Positions 9,085-22,558 of a stretch of 64,000 nucleotides of DNA are shown here, one piece after another. The notes beneath the pieces are model-generated. The model worked only from the letters and a program-made list of their open reading frames with translations. It was not told the origin of the DNA and searched no databases. A program made the position numbers and the translations under genes. How positions within the stretch are numbered: the first letter of the stretch is position 1; each line of letters opens with the position of its first letter. Location: contig BTPG01000008.1 of the NCBI GenBank assembly GCA_036245525.1, forward strand, positions 29,765,034-29,829,033, given 5' to 3'. Source of the DNA: Semisulcospira habei (Eukaryota > Mollusca > Gastropoda > Semisulcospiridae).

Positions 9085-11346
9085 AAAAAACCTCGCGCTG
9101 GGACCATACGGCGTTGAGGCGCGTCCCCTGGGTGGTGGATAGGGGGTCCCTCGTGAGAGGGGTGCACCGAATGAAATAAGGTGCCGTGAACCAACATGGT
9201 CTAAGGGAAGGTGACCCCGACAGAAAACCCCTGGTCCTCCTAGTAAGGGGGTTGGGCGTGGGGGTAGCTTCCCCACCCTGCAAAAAAGGAAATAGCTACA
9301 AAAACGCCGACGAAAAGACTAACAGTAATTCCTTTCCTGGAGGAGGAAGGTTCTTCTACTAGAAGACTTATGACGTCCTGTGGTGAAAGCCGGAAGTCTT
9401 CGGAAGCCACAGGACCGAGCCGCCTCTCTCTATCCAGGGATACAACCATGGGCACATGGAACGTCAAGACCATGTACCAGAGCGGCAAGGCCGCCCAGAT
9501 AGCAGCGGAAATGCAAAAGTACAACCTTTCCCTGCTAGGCATCAGTGAAGCCAGATGGACGCAGTCTGGCCAGAAAAGGCTGTTAAGTGGGGAGATGATT
9601 CTGTATTCAGGTCATGAAGAGGAGAATGCCCCCCATACAGAAGGAGTAGCACTCATGCTGTCACCAGTGGCACAGAGAGCGCTGATGGGCTGGGAACCTC
9701 TTGGGCCAAGAATTATAACAGCAGCCTTTAGAACCAAGAAAAAGCTCAAGCTGAACGTCATCCAGTGTTATGCGCCCACCAATGACAGTGACGAGGAAGA
9801 GAAACAAGAGTTCTACGACCGACTCCAGAGTGCCGTGGACAAATGTGCGGAGCGAGACATCACCATCGTCATGGGCGATTTTAATGCCAAAATAGGGGAG
9901 GACAACACCGGATATGAAGAGGTGATGGGGAGACAGGGACTAGGCTCGGAGATGAGTGAGAACGGGGAGAGGTTTGTAGACTTTTGTGCTCTAAACCGAC
10001 TTGTCATTGGAGGCAGCATATTCCCACACAGAAGAATACACAAAGCAACTTGGGTCTCACCTGACCATACAACAGAGAACCAAATAACCCATATCTGCAT
10101 TAGCAAGAAATTTAGAAGATCCCTTCAAGATGTTCGAGTGAGGAGGGGAGCAGATGTCGCCTCAGACCACCATCTGCTTACCTTAAGAATGAAGCTCAAG
10201 CTAAAGAAAAGCCGCACAGAGACAACAAGAAGACAGCGCTATAATGTAGGCCTCCTGAGAGAAACTGGAGTTAGAGAAGAGTTCAAACTGGTGCTGTCCA
10301 ACTGGTTTCAAGCGCTACAGGAGCTAGTAAATGAAGAGGAGGCGGTCACCACAGAGCAGCAGTGGAAGGCAGTTAGAGAGGCGCTGAACTCAACCTGCAA
10401 AGACACTGTATGGCTCAGGAAACACCACCACAAGGACTGGCTGTCGGCACAGACCTTGAAGAAGATAGAAGCGAGGAAGCAGAAGAAAGCAGCAGTCAAC
10501 AACAGTCGCATGAGAGCAGCCAAAGTAAGGGCACAGGGGGAATACTCGGAAGCCAACCGCGAGGTGAAGAGGAGTATCAGGGCAGACAAGAGGGCCTACA
10601 CAGACAGCCTGGCAGCAGAGGCAGAAAAGGCAGCAGGCAGCGGCAACATGAAACAGCTCTACGACATTACCAGAAGATTGTCGGGTAAGTATGGCCATAC
10701 AGAAAGACCAGTAAAAGACAAAGAAGGCAAGCCTATTGCAGACAGAGCAGACCAACTCGACAGATGGGCCGAGTATTTTGAAGAGTTACTGAACAGACCT
10801 AGCCCACCCGACCCCCCCGACATCCAGCCGGCAGAGACCGACCCACCCATCAGCTGTGACAGACCCAGCCGGGAAGAGATCAGAAAAGCAGTGGCACTTT
10901 TGAAGAATGGCAAAGCAGCAGGGCCAGATGGCATCCCAGCGGAGTCTCTGAAAGCAGACCTAGAGACAACAGTTGAGATGCTGTACCCACTGTTTGGAAA
11001 GATCTGGGAAGAGGAGGTGATGCCAGCTGACTGGAAGGAGGGGTACCTAATCAAGCTTCCCAAGAAAGGTGACCTCAGCAAGTGTTCCAACTACAGAGGA
11101 ATCACCTTGCTGTCAGTACCAGGAAAGGTCTTCAACAGGATCATCCTAGAGAGAATGAAGAGCTCCGTTGACCCCCAGCTGAGAGACCAGCAAGCAGGAT
11201 TCAGGAAGAACCGATCATGTACAGACCAGATCGCCACTCTCCGCATCATCGTGGAACAGTCTCTGGAGTGGAGCTCCCCGCTCTACGTCAACTTTGTGGA
11301 TTATGAGAAAGCATTTGACAGCGTGGACCGAGAGACTCTGTGGAAA
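9085..11346 (+). mobile_element. RTE-like LINE, copy A: endonuclease plus partial reverse transcriptase
   Basis: The open frame 9370 to about 11346 encodes an APE-type endonuclease (G-D-F-N-A-K near 9880, S-D-H-H near 10165) and the N-terminal half of a reverse transcriptase, through Q-A-G-F-R-K and F-V-D-Y-E-K-A-F-D-S. In this family the ORF probably starts at M-G-T-W-N-V-K (9448). A leader motif GGGCGTGGGGGTAGC at about 9252 is shared with the LINE at 24778. The element stops abruptly mid-domain at 11346, so its 3' end was deleted, unlike the usual 5' truncation. The last ~56 codons of the nominal ORF are out-of-frame THAP exon sequence. It lacks the catalytic FADD/YADD part and is dead. 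Copy B at 52146 is a hypermutated relative. Confidence 0.85.
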
Positions 11347-14073
11347 AAAAAGGACGATAATGTGCTCCGCACATTTCAAGGAGGACAATTTTTCCAACCT
11401 AATGAAATTCAGGATAAAATTTGCGAAAATGTTGTTATTAAAACCCGGAGCCATTCCAAGCATCTGGCCGATCGGCACTTCATCAACACCGTCCATCGCA
11501 GCGGAGAAGACTGAAGCACAGAAATGTCCTCGCAATGAAGCTGCAACTGGCGAGAGAGGTAAGCCACAGTATCATATTCTGAATATTTTAGGTAGAGGAA
11601 GATAAAAGTTTAGTGTGTGTTTGTTGGGAGAGTGTGGGGGAGGGAGCGTTTGTGATGCAGGCTTGGCTCTCATCAACCAGCTGGTACTAAGTGGTAGTGT
11701 TGACACTACTGCCGATTTGAATTCAATCTATAAATTGCCGTTTGTATATGTGCATGCATAATGTTGCATGGTGATATACTACACAGGAAAGACTTACAGC
11801 TTTTGCCTGCTTATCCTTGTGAAATCTTTTGTGCGGATACTCAATACATTTGTATTCCACGTTTTCTTCTGAGTGAATAGCACATTTGTATAATAATTGA
11901 ATAAGACTCTCAGTATAAAGCAGTTACATTTTAATTAATTTACACAGTAGGTGTGTAAGCTTTATCATCTGTGGATGAGTTTAAATTCTTTTCATTGCTT
12001 TAATTGCAGGCTACAGAAAACAGACACGTGTCTGTGCAGGGAGACATACAAGCAGTCACCCCCAGCGTGTACATCAGTAGCACCCGATCAGGCCAGCATG
12101 TCTGATGATGACTTTGAAGACGATTACGAGCTCAACGTCAGCGAAGAAATCCCCATGCCCCATGCAGGAGCAGAGGGTGGGTGTGGTGTATGTAAATTAC
12201 ACCTTTGTTTACATTTCTATACAGATGTGTGTTGACAGTTATATACTGATACATACAGGAATGTAATGTTTATTTCTGCCAATTTCTACTTTTTAGATGC
12301 ATCTGGGCAACAGACGGTATCTAAAAAAATTGTAGTATTCATTGTTATTGCTATTCATAGTGTGGTCATACTACAGTGGTGGATGCAGCATAGTTTATTT
12401 GTAACATCAAACTAATCTGGCCCATCTGGCACTTTGTTGTATCCAAAGTTTGCTGTACCTATTTAGGATGGGATTTCATGCTTTACTATGTTATAACTTA
12501 GTGATTAATGTGTTTGTCAACAGGAGATCATCAGACAACTGAAAGATGATGGTCACCGTTGGTGCTTGTTGGAAACGGGCAATCCGACAGCCCTGGGCAC
12601 TGCGCGAAATATGGATCCTACACGGTTATAGATCAGCGCATCAACAAAGTCATTGATGTACAGGTGGTGCAGGTCAGTGTGTCAGCTGTTGCATTCAGGT
12701 TTAATCTCCTTTTTCCTACATGTATTTGCTTTTTTTACATGTGGTAATTAATTTCTGTGTAGCCTGAAACAACTTTTTTAACATGACTTGGTTCACTTCT
12801 GTCAGATTCTGTTGTGAAAAATGGACATGTCTTTTTGTAAATTAGTAAATACATTTTACTGACAGCATGGTGTCGCATTCTCCTCAGTAGGCCCCTTCAA
12901 CCTGAATACACTACAGCAGGAAACAGATGGCACCATCCTTGCACTGGTGTCCCTGCTGAATGTGAACTTGTCTGTAATCTACAGAGGACAAAATTGACTT
13001 TTGGGACTGATTCAGTATATGTTACTTTGTTAGGATGAAAATTTATTATTTTTGGTGTGTATTAGAGCAATGAAGTAAAAAAATTCCACGTGGTACGAAC
13101 TGGAGGGCTTACAGCGGACTCTGGCAGTGTTGACCGACAGAGGACTCAGGGTGAACACAATTGTCACCGATCGACATCCACAGATTATGAAGTATCTGCG
13201 GGACCGTCATGATGGCGTGCAGCACCCGTTTGACATTGGCATGGGGCGAAAGGTACCATATAATTATAATTTATATGCTTTGGAACATTTGTTGATATGT
13301 GTACACAGTGTTTTGTGTTATAGTCTCTCATACTAAATCTGTTTATATTGCTGCTTTTAATTCTGCATAATAAACTGCATGACTTACATGATTCTCAACC
13401 GCCAACCTGCCATCTTTATTGACTCATACGTTAAGTTTTAGAAACTTATTCTTCTGTTTTAATTCCAGGGGTGTGGAGAAAACTTGACAAGCTGAGTCTG
13501 ACGACCAGACCTTGAACCTGGAGGCCTTTCATAGTTCCCAAGCACTCTGCCTTCAGTTGGCTGGGAATGCGAACAAGGTCAGTCTCCTGTGTATTCTCAG
13601 GGTTGGGCATTGGATGCAGTGCAGGGCATCTTCCTGCTAGATAGAATTAGTTTTCTGCAAGGCATTGTGCTGCGAACTGCGAAAAGGGCTGCTCATTGCA
13701 ACAGAGGATATGGTCACATTTTATGCACTGCCTTGTTTAATGTAAGGGGTTCAGTTCAGAAGAATGCCGCAATGTCATACAGAGATTGTATGTCGCTATA
13801 GATGGTATCACGGGTAACTGATGCATGTATTTATTCTGGAAAGGTGTCCTGCATATCTGTTTAATTCATACTGCTACCATCATACTGAAGAGACCACTGG
13901 ACTCATGTTGTGTGATTTTGCTTACATGCAAAGCATCAAACTTGTTTGTCTATTATTAGTATTAACTGCCATTCCACCATAGATCTCTATTATACCTACT
14001 ATATATGTGTTACAGGCACAAACTGGCGGCCATGCATTATAATGAAAACAACAGGGACCAGGCGACCACCACG

Positions 14074-16925
14074 GAATAAGAATAAGAGTACTTTATTATC
14101 TCGAAAAGAGAAATTTGATTGTGGTACATTTATAACAAATAGTACAAACAAGACATAAAAATATTATAGCATAATTATGAACATTTTCTCCCTGCACTTG
14201 CACAGCTACAAATTCCAAATGGATAAAGTAAACACTACAAAATCTTTACACATAACTCTTACACATCTCACACAAACATCTTTTATGGACTGAACTGAGC
14301 GGCACTTATACATTCACACCCACCTCTACATATGCATACATAATATGCGTGTTTCAACCTAGTCCTAACCCTCACTACTTATTATACAAACATCTCAGTA
14401 CATTATTACACAAGCTGCATAATTAAAGTCTACCATAGTAAAATAATTAGTGGGTAAACACTCAGTAACAACAATCCCAGTATGTCCATGTTCACCACCA
14501 AATGAAACACAATATAATCACTTCTCTAAAATCAACAAGCTCCATTCCTACTGATTGCACAGGTAAAGGGGGATAGGGGGAGGAGTTAGGTTTGGGTATG
14601 CGTGGATGTACCTACAGATTGCTTAGAGTGATGGATTTGGGGATGAAACTGTGCTGTAGTCTAAGTGTTCTAGCTTTGTGCGTGCGGAGTCTGCGGCCAG
14701 AGGGGAGGAGTTCATAGAGGTGGGCAAGGACATGGGATCTGTCTGAAGCTATCCGCCTACCCTTTCTCACCACACGCTGTTCATACAGGGACTCCACACT
14801 GTTTTGCTTACTGCCAGTCACTTTGCTGCAGATGTTTACCATTCGTGCCAGGGTGTTCTTGTTCTTCACACTCAGACCTCCATACCAGCACACAGAACCG
14901 ATTGATTGATTGATTGTACATTGCTTAACGTCCCGACAGCAACAAGGCTTTCTCAGGACGTGCCTGCACTGCTTGTGAAAAAAAACAACCAACTAAACAG
15001 AACATTGAATGTATGTCGCCAGCCGGTCAAACACATTAAATAAACCTAACACATGGGGCCTAAATAAAGCTAAGACCATTTAGCAACACACATCCAATAT
15101 CAAGAGCTACAGGCAGTGCAGACAGTAGGGAGAGTTTAAAAAAGGCAAATACAGGTGAATGGACCTCGGGTAGACAGAAACACATGCCCCAGAATAGAGA
15201 GAAAACCCCACCCTGTGGGGCTGACCAGGGTGACCCTGGGAACTAAAAAATACCTAACCCCACCCAAGTCCCCCAGGGCAGACCCGGGTGGGGTACACAG
15301 AACCGAAAGTGATGACAGACTCAATAAAAGAGCAGTAAAACGTTTGAAGGACAGAGGGGTTCACATTCAGCTTCCTGAGTTTCTGGAGGCAGTAGATCCG
15401 TGACTGACATTTCTTGTGTATGAGGGAGGTGTTTGCGTTAAAGGACGACTTATCATCTATGACTGTTCCAAGATACTTATACTCAGTCACACGCTCAACA
15501 TACACATCATCGATCATCAGAACAGGGACAGGGGCAGGGTTTTTTCGAAAGTCTATCACTAGTTCCTTGGTCTTACTCACATTTAGGTCTAGAAAATTAT
15601 CTTTACACCAAACACTAAAACGTTCTACTTCTGCAAAGTAAGTCGCATCATTATTGGAGAGATCTTCTAAGGCAGTGTCATCCGAGTATTTTATAAGAAG
15701 GGTAGAGTCAGTGCCACTACAATCGTTAGTGTACAGTGTGAACAGCACAGGGGAGAGAACTGTACCTTGAGGGGCGCCTATGGAAGTGGACCTAAGGGAT
15801 GAGAGAGCTGTTTGAAAGCGAACTGACTGGGTCCTATTTACAAGGAAGTTGACAATCCATAGGATAAGCCTTGGCGTTACATTGTAACAGAGAAGTTTTT
15901 GAGCTATGAGATAGGGTTGTATAGTGTTGAAGGCTGAAGAAAAGTCTATAAAAAAAATGCGTACAAAAGAGCCAGGTTTTTCTAAATGTGTGTATGCATG
16001 GTGCAGGAGTGTGAGTGTGGCGTCATCAGTACATCTGTTTTGCTTGTATGCAAACTGGAAAGGATCTTGATAGGGCTTGACCTGATCGAGCAGTCTAGAA
16101 AGGACAACACGCTCAAAGCACTTCATTACTATAGAGGTGAGAGCTACAGGGCGATAGTCATTGAGTGTCTTGGGCTTGTTGTTCTTGGGGACAGGGCAGA
16201 CTGTAGATGTTTTCCAGAGCCTAGGTACAGTGCAATCCTTCAGAGACCAGCTAAACAAACGGCTATAAACAACAGACAATTGACTGGCACCTACTCTCAA
16301 AACTCTACCGCAAATATTATCAGGGCCTACTGCTTTCTTAACATTCAGTTTGCTAAAAAGCTTCTCAACTGCCTTGCCATGGATCTCTCAGTCTTCATCA
16401 ACATTGCCTGCCACATTTACTTCAAGCTGGGAAATCATGCTATCTAAATCATCCTTCAGATCATCTTTCTCAAATCTACAATAGAACTCATTCAGTTTTT
16501 CAGAAAATTCAGTTTGTTCTTTCATTGGCATGCTACTGCTACTGAATTTTGATTTATTGTTGCCTGATAAAGTTTTAAGTCCTTTCCATGCATCTGCTAA
16601 GCTACCTGATTCAAACTGTGACTCTACTTTCTCTTTATACTTTTTCTTAGCGTCTAAAATCTGCTTCCTCAATTTATTCTGTACTGCTTTCCTTTCTACT
16701 CTGTCTCCAGTCTGAAATGCAACTTTTTTCTCATTCAATGTGGCTTTGATAGACTTTGAAATCCATGGTTTGTTGTTGGGATACAATTTCACTGTCTTAG
16801 ATGGAATAATCATATCTTTACAGAAATTCACATAGTCAGAAGTTACTTCAGTAGCTTCGTCTACACTGGCACTAGAATCAAGAAACACGTCCCAATCTGT
16901 ACACTCAAAACACCCTTTGAAGGAG
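14074..16925 (-). mobile_element. CR1/L2-type LINE, 5'-truncated
   Basis: On the minus strand, 16388-16925 encodes the linker between endonuclease and reverse transcriptase (F-E-C-T-D-W...N-N-K-P-W). A frame break near 16390 leads to the reverse transcriptase (15295-16300) with the Y-S-D-D catalytic box and L-D-L-N-V-S-K-T-K. After SINE copy 5, the C-terminal domain (14612-14890) ends in L-L-P-S-G-R-R. The 3' end lies in an AATAAAGTACTCTTATTC-type tail (minus strand, near 14074-14105), as in L2-like elements. The APE endonuclease is missing. Inserted inside the transposase gene, it is a later event. Confidence 0.82.
14902..15294 (-). mobile_element. SINE copy 5, nested in the L2-type LINE
   Basis: Same family; perfect target-site duplication ACACAGAACCGA (14890-14901, 15295-15306). 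It interrupts the reverse transcriptase C-terminal domain and so is younger than the LINE. Confidence 0.93.
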
Positions 16926-17228
16926 AACCAAGATTCCAGGTCTACTATGGCAAGGCCAAAAACTGAAGCGCATGTAAGGCCAGTCACAACAGAACACACA
17001 TACAGTAAAAAAACTGTTATGTTACCATACGTTATTTGAATTACAATGGCAAACACTGCTGTCATTTAAGATGTTATGGACGTGGCGCCTGCAGGGTGAT
17101 GTCAACTTGTAATGCGCATCCACTCCATGCCAGCAGCAGGGCGCATCAACATAAAAAATGGAATCTAAAATTTGAGACTTGTCCTCAAAAAGACTATAGT
17201 TGCAATGTCATCACTTTCCTTGCATTCT

Positions 17229-17671
17229 TCCCCCACCCAGGTCTGCTGGGGTTGGGTGGGGTTAACTACTTTTTAGTTCCCTGGGTCACCCTGGTCAGCC
17301 CCACAGGGTGGGTCCCCCACCTGTATCTGCCCTGGGGGACTTAGGTGGGGTCAACTACTTTTTAGTTCCCCAGGTCACCCTGGTCAGCCCCACAGGGTGG
17401 GTTTCCCCCTCTTTTCTGGGGCATGTGTTTCTGCCTAACCTTGGTTCATTCACCTGACCTGTAATTTCCTTTTTTAAACTCTCCCTACTGTCTGTATTGC
17501 CTGTAACTCTTGATATTGGATGTGTGTTGCTAAATGGATTTGGTTTATTTAGCATATTAGACTGGCTGGCGACATACATTCAATATTCTGTTTAGTTTTT
17601 TTTTCACAAGCAGTGCAGGCACGTCCTGAGAAAGTCTTGTTGCTGTCCGGACATTAAGCTATGTACAACCA
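17229..17671 (+). mobile_element. SINE copy 6 with duplicated head
   Basis: Plus orientation, 443 bp rather than about 380. The first ~105 bases of the head (CTGCCCTGGGGGACTT ... CAGCCCCACAGGGTGGG) occur twice in tandem (about 17235-17340 and 17325-17405). Target-site duplication TCCTTGCATTCT (17217-17228, 17672-17683). Confidence 0.88.
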
Positions 17672-18055
17672 TCCTTGCATTCTGGGTGCTGTTTACTAAC
17701 TGCCGAAATTACAGCTGTGCGTTTATTGTAATGTTGCACCGAGATGTCCGAATTTCTGTTTATGTAATTCTAGCCCCAGTTGTTAAGTGGAAAAGAAGCT
17801 GATATTAAGTTATTTTTTCTAGGATATGCTGTTAAACTGCAAGGGGCCCTCCTCCAGAGGCACATTGAAGGTCCTGGGGACCCTCCGCAAAAGCATCGAC
17901 TACATCCGAGAGGAAGGGTCTGGCCACCTGACCTAGAAGGCAGTCCGTGTGCCAAGAGATGAGGTGGTAACCAAGCATTTACAAAGGTTTCGCCCCAGAT
18001 AGACCATGTGTGATGGCAATGATGTCCCCGACGCTGATTTTGATGGCCCTGCAGA

Positions 18056-20004
18056 TGATAGTTATCTGTCGGAGTTACTTTTGTTGTTGCAGGTTTTGCT
18101 GGATGCAGGCCAGCTCAGCGGTTTTGTCTTTTCCTGTAATAATTGCACAAAGAAATTTCCATCTCATGGTCAATAAAGTGATTTGTTATTGTAACTTCTC
18201 AGCGTGCAAAGAGCACACTGTCAGCACTTTTTTTTTAATAGCTGATTTCACAGATACCTGATGCATGTATTTATTCTTTTGCAACATGGAAAGGTGTTCT
18301 ACATGTCTGTACGATTCATACTGCTACTGTCATACTGAAGAGAACACTGGACTCGTGTGATTTTGCTAACACGCAAAGCATCAAACTTGTTTAACTATTA
18401 TTAGTATTAACTTGGACATGCTAGGACAGGTTGTAGATTGACTGTGATAGTTCAAGGCTGGCAGCAGAATAGTTTGGCGTCTGCAGGCACCAAGCAATTC
18501 TGACTATCTGTGAATTATAATGGTCAGTTTGTCCTGACCTTGACATGTATCTCGAAGGAAAATAATTTATAATTTCATCCTCAGCATGTGGAAAACTCTA
18601 AACAGAAAATTGAATGCATGTTGTTGGATGCACTATAGTAAATACTGCAATGTTTCTTAAATAATGAAACATGAAAAATATATTTTATTTATTCAATGAA
18701 CATGATTGGTGGCTTTTTTTCCCTTCCTGTTCATCCGAGTGCATAAACCTGTTGATTAAAATGATAACCTATATATGCTCATGGGTGAAGTTGGCAAATG
18801 TGAAATACAGATTCAGAAAGAGGACTACTTTTGCACTTTCCAAGCATCTTTGTTGCTTTGTCTTCAACATAGGTGTGACATTCCTAATCCTATTTTTCTT
18901 TTAGCGCATAGGGTTTACTTTTGTAAATATGTAAGCTTCCATACACAAGAATGTACTGTTTTCTGTCTTTCCATCTGCCAACTTGGACACATGAATACTT
19001 GAGCATAAGAAATGTGACCCAATAGATGCACAAATTTAAATCGAGTTTTTGTACATGCATACTTTTGACACATAATAACATGCACACCCCTTGCTGCATT
19101 TCTTTTGCTCACAAATAGTCACCAATGTTACCTCTCTGACAGAATGGGTACATAGAACTGGTCTAAGTAATGAACAAGCCAAACTAGTTAGCTTTACAAA
19201 TTTTTATTTCATCTACATGCACTCTCAGCATAATTCACCCATTTGTGCATGGTAGTTATCTGTCGGAGTTACTTTTGTTGTAGTAGGTTGTGCTGTATGC
19301 AGGCCAGCACGTTTTTTCCTTTTGCTGTAATAATTGCACAATGAAACTTCCATCTCGTGGACAATAAAGTGATGTGTTATTGTAACTGTCAGCGTGCAAA
19401 GAGCACACCGTCAGCACTGGGTTTTTTTTTTTTTTTTACTACCCGATTTCACAGATACCTGATGCATGTATTTATTATTTTGCCACCTGGAAAGGTGTTC
19501 TACATGTCTGTAGGATTCATACTGAAGAGACCACTGGACTCGTGTTGCGTGATTTTGCTAACACATAAAACATCAAACTTGTTTATCTATTATTAGTATT
19601 AACTTGGACATGCTTGGGCAGGTTGTGGATTGACTTTGATAGTTCAAGGCTGGCAGCAGAATAGTTTGGTGTCTGTAGGCGCCAAGCTATTCTGACACTA
19701 TCTGTGAATTATATTAAAAATAATGGTCAATTTGTCCAGACCTTGACAAGGATCTCGAAAGAAAATAATTTGCAATTTCATCCTCAGCATGTGATGAGTT
19801 AACAGTTTGCTCATGAGTATGCATGTGGAAAACTAAACAGAAAAATGAATGCTTGTTGTTGGATGCACTGTAGTAAATACTGCAATGTTTCTTAAATAAT
19901 GAAACATGAAAAATATATTTTCTTTATTCAATGAACATGACTGATGTTTTTTTTTTCTTCCTGTTCATCTGAGTGTGTGACCTGTTGATTAAAATGATAA
20001 CCTC

Positions 20005-20080
<76 letters not shown>

Positions 20081-20260
20081 TTGTGAGTGAAGTTGGCAAA
20101 TGTGAAATAGAGATTCAGAAAGAGGACTACTTTGCACTTTCCAAGCATTTGTGTTGCTTTGTCTTTAACGTAGGTGTGACATTTCTAATGAACAAGCCAA
20201 AATAGGTAGCTCTAGAAATGTTTATTTCATCTACATGCACACACAGCACAATTCAACCCT
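18056..20260. repeat. About 1-kb tandem duplication, two divergent units
   Basis: The unit near 18056-19250 is repeated at about 19251-20260. Landmarks present twice in order are GTTATCTGTCGGAGTTACTT (18060, 19255), the block ending in CTATTATTAGTATTAACTTGGACATG, the AAACATGAAAAATATATTTT block (18667, 19904) and the AGAAAGAGGACTACTT block. A third partial copy of the middle segment lies at about 13815-13975, in the 3' part of the transposase gene. No coding function seen; probably internal duplication of transposon non-coding DNA. Confidence 0.75.
20006..20078. repeat. (AT)n microsatellite
   Basis: About 36 TA dinucleotides in an uninterrupted run inside the second tandem unit; the first unit has only a short TATAT there. 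Confidence 0.97.
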
Positions 20261-20264
20261 TTCT

Positions 20265-20378
20265 GCATGCCGACATTGGTACGATCTACAAGACCTGTGC
20301 CTGCATGCAGACATTGGTGCGATTTATAAGACCTGTGCCTGCATGCCGACATTGGTACGATCTACAAGACATGTGCCT
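20265..20378. repeat. 38-bp minisatellite, three units
   Basis: Three tandem copies (20265-20302, 20303-20340, 20341-20378), each beginning GCATGC and containing GACATTGGT and GACCTGTGCCT or close variants. They differ at a few positions. The repeat lies just beyond the 3' end of the P2X7-like gene. Confidence 0.92.
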
Positions 20379-20609
20379 GCACGCACATGGGGATTAATGA
20401 GCTAAAGGTAGTCGTCGTATGCAAGTTCTTGTGGAAAGCGGGTTTGTCAGCTGTCCACAAATTTAAAGCCCTTGTAGCCTTTCTTCCCTGCTGGAAATCT
20501 CTCACGAATCTTGTGCATGGCACACGATGGCAAAGGCTTTCGGTTGTGTTTTCCAAGCCATCCGTAACACCAGCAGATGACTTGCCTGTATGCTGTGTAT
20601 CTCATGGTC

Positions 20610-21273
20610 CTGTAACACATAATGACAGATTCAAAGTATGGGTTTCTTGCAGTAAAAGCAAAATATCACTACCAATTTCATCTTATTTTCACAAACACAC
20701 ATATTCTCAATGTCACAGGTGTGGTCACTGAAAACCTGAAAAACAAACCATAGGTGATGGTGTACCTAGGGTGTAGTTTCGTCCTGTATCCCACTTAATT
20801 TTCACTGGTGAGGTGGGGAACAGACTCCACCGGAACAGTCTCATATGTGTACACTGTCTCATGTGACAGAATATTGCATGGTAAAGTGAAAAATGACAAC
20901 ACTAATAAGTTATGTACTAACGTAGTACTAGCAGTGGACTAGTAGTAGTACTAATACTGAAACAGTGACCACTGCAACTTTATATAACTTTCTCATAATA
21001 GTACAAATAAAAATCTTTTTCACAGAGCAGTTCCACCCCACCTCCCCACACAGACTTGACTGCACTATTTTAAGTACTTGCTGTCATCATGATTTTTAGT
21101 GCATGTATTAATCCAGTGGAAAAGTACCATAAACTATTCATCAGACTGCTCCCACCTCCCTTTCATTTTTCTTGCCCTTAATCACTTCACATAGATCTTA
21201 AATTTCTTTAAAATGTTGCAGATATTTGTTCCTGTAGATATTGTCCCACACACAAACGCCAGAAGTAACTCAC
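20610..21273. other. Intron of the P2X7-like gene
   Basis: Bounded by GTGAGT donor (minus, 21273) and TTACAG acceptor (minus, 20610). I see no other gene or repeat. Confidence 0.5.
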
Positions 21274-21481
21274 TCATCCTCAGTATGTTGCCTTTCTGCT
21301 TCATTGTTCTGTCGCATTTGATAGTAAGTCATGGGCACCACATCCATGTTTAGGCATACTGCTTCAAAAGAGGGGTGCCTAGTGATGCAGGAAAATTCAG
21401 TGTTGGCCTCCACCTTGCCATCTTCAATCCGTTCGTGAAAACGGTCATCCTCAAGGCAACAGAATCTGTTGACCGGAGCAC

Positions 21482-22533
21482 CTGAAGACGTGGAAAAAGA
21501 TAGTTTTCAGGTCAAAATTGCATTTTAAATATTCTGATACCAGCTATTAGTATTAGTTTACAGCTTGTGAACCAATCCATTCGTGCACCTGGATATATAT
21601 CTCATAAGTGTGTGTACACACATTCCAGCACCCTAAACACAGCAGATCAAACCTTTCAAGTGTATTACTTGAACTGAAGTACACATTCTTGAACAACAAA
21701 TAAACTTGTGGATCAAATCATCAATTGGTGCATTTAGTGGCAATTCAGAAATGATACCTTTATTTACAAAACAACAAAAAAGCAAATAAACAAACAAAAC
21801 ACAGTAATAAGATTGAGATAACCATTCAATTTTTGTTTACAACATTAGCATAGGTCACTAGGTGCAGTGAACATGCTGTGAGAAACAAGGTAGTCTTAGG
21901 CAGAGATGTTTACCCCCCAAAAAAAATGGAGTAATGGGCTATGCCAGAAAGAGTAATCTTGGGTAAAAAGAGTAATGCTTTCTGTCAGCACATTTGATCG
22001 TTATCAATCGCAATCTCACTCAACAAGTTCTTACAAAGCAGTTTTTATTTGCACTCGAAATGAGATACAAGTGAAAAGAAAAAAAAAAATCAGTGTTAAT
22101 TCCAGCATGCCTACCCTCAATTTGAAGTTTCAGTATTAGCCATTTGAAATTTCAGTAATACTATTACTATTGTTACCTATTATTTCTGCACTGTTTTTTT
22201 ATATTGTGCCCTTTATATTAGCACGAGCGCAAAAATAAAAATGACACACACACATCACTAACCAGGACACATATAGTTTGCACATCTCTGTAATGGGTTA
22301 AATAATGGTTGGGCCCCCCCCCCCCCCCTCACTTAATTTTTTTAATTTTTTTTTAAAACTTGCACATTGCGAAATTTTCTGATCATTGCACTTAGGTCCA
22401 ACCAAGGGAAAGCAGACACCGACAGGTTGGTTTAAATAAACAATGGGACGTAATCGAGCAAATTGTCCTAGTGTGCTTACTCCCCTTGTTATTGTTTTAA
22501 TTTGACTAACTCCAACATTTACTTTATTTCTAC
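21482..22533. other. Intronic DNA with simple repeats
   Basis: No coding signal beyond the P2X7-like splice sites. It holds A-rich runs near 22080, a C run at about 22315-22328 and T-rich tracts at 22337-22360. Confidence 0.4.
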
Positions 22534-22558
22534 ATTTAAAAGGCAACTAATATTAATG

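Larger units (their letters stand above)
11347..18100 (+). pseudogene. THAP-domain transposase-like gene, multi-exon, degenerate
   Basis: Exon-like blocks with AG/GT borders: 11347-11558 (second half of a THAP zinc finger: C-x2-H in I-M-C-S-A-H-F, then L-K-P-G-A-I-P), 12010-12176 (acidic linker), 12524-12672 (S-D-S-P-G-H-C-A-K-Y-G-S-Y), 13066-13252 (L-E-G-L ... V-T-D-R-H ... H-P-F-D), 13469-13577, and probably 17823-18092. The S-P-G-H-x-A-K-Y-G / V-T-D-R-H series is a transposase core I know from THAP-containing, Kolobok-type genes. The first THAP half is missing at the junction with the truncated LINE. Frame slips occur in the 12524 and 13066 blocks, and a LINE (14074-16925) and a SINE split the 3' part. 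Probably the transposase of the surrounding transposon; not functional. Confidence 0.6.

Noticed and set aside
9370..11514. Apparent 714-codon fusion of LINE and unique C-terminus
   Set aside because: After about 11346 the frame reads a THAP exon in the wrong frame; a chance fusion at a deletion junction.
19924..20148. ORFs of Tyr-Ile repeats
   Set aside because: Translation of the (AT)n microsatellite.
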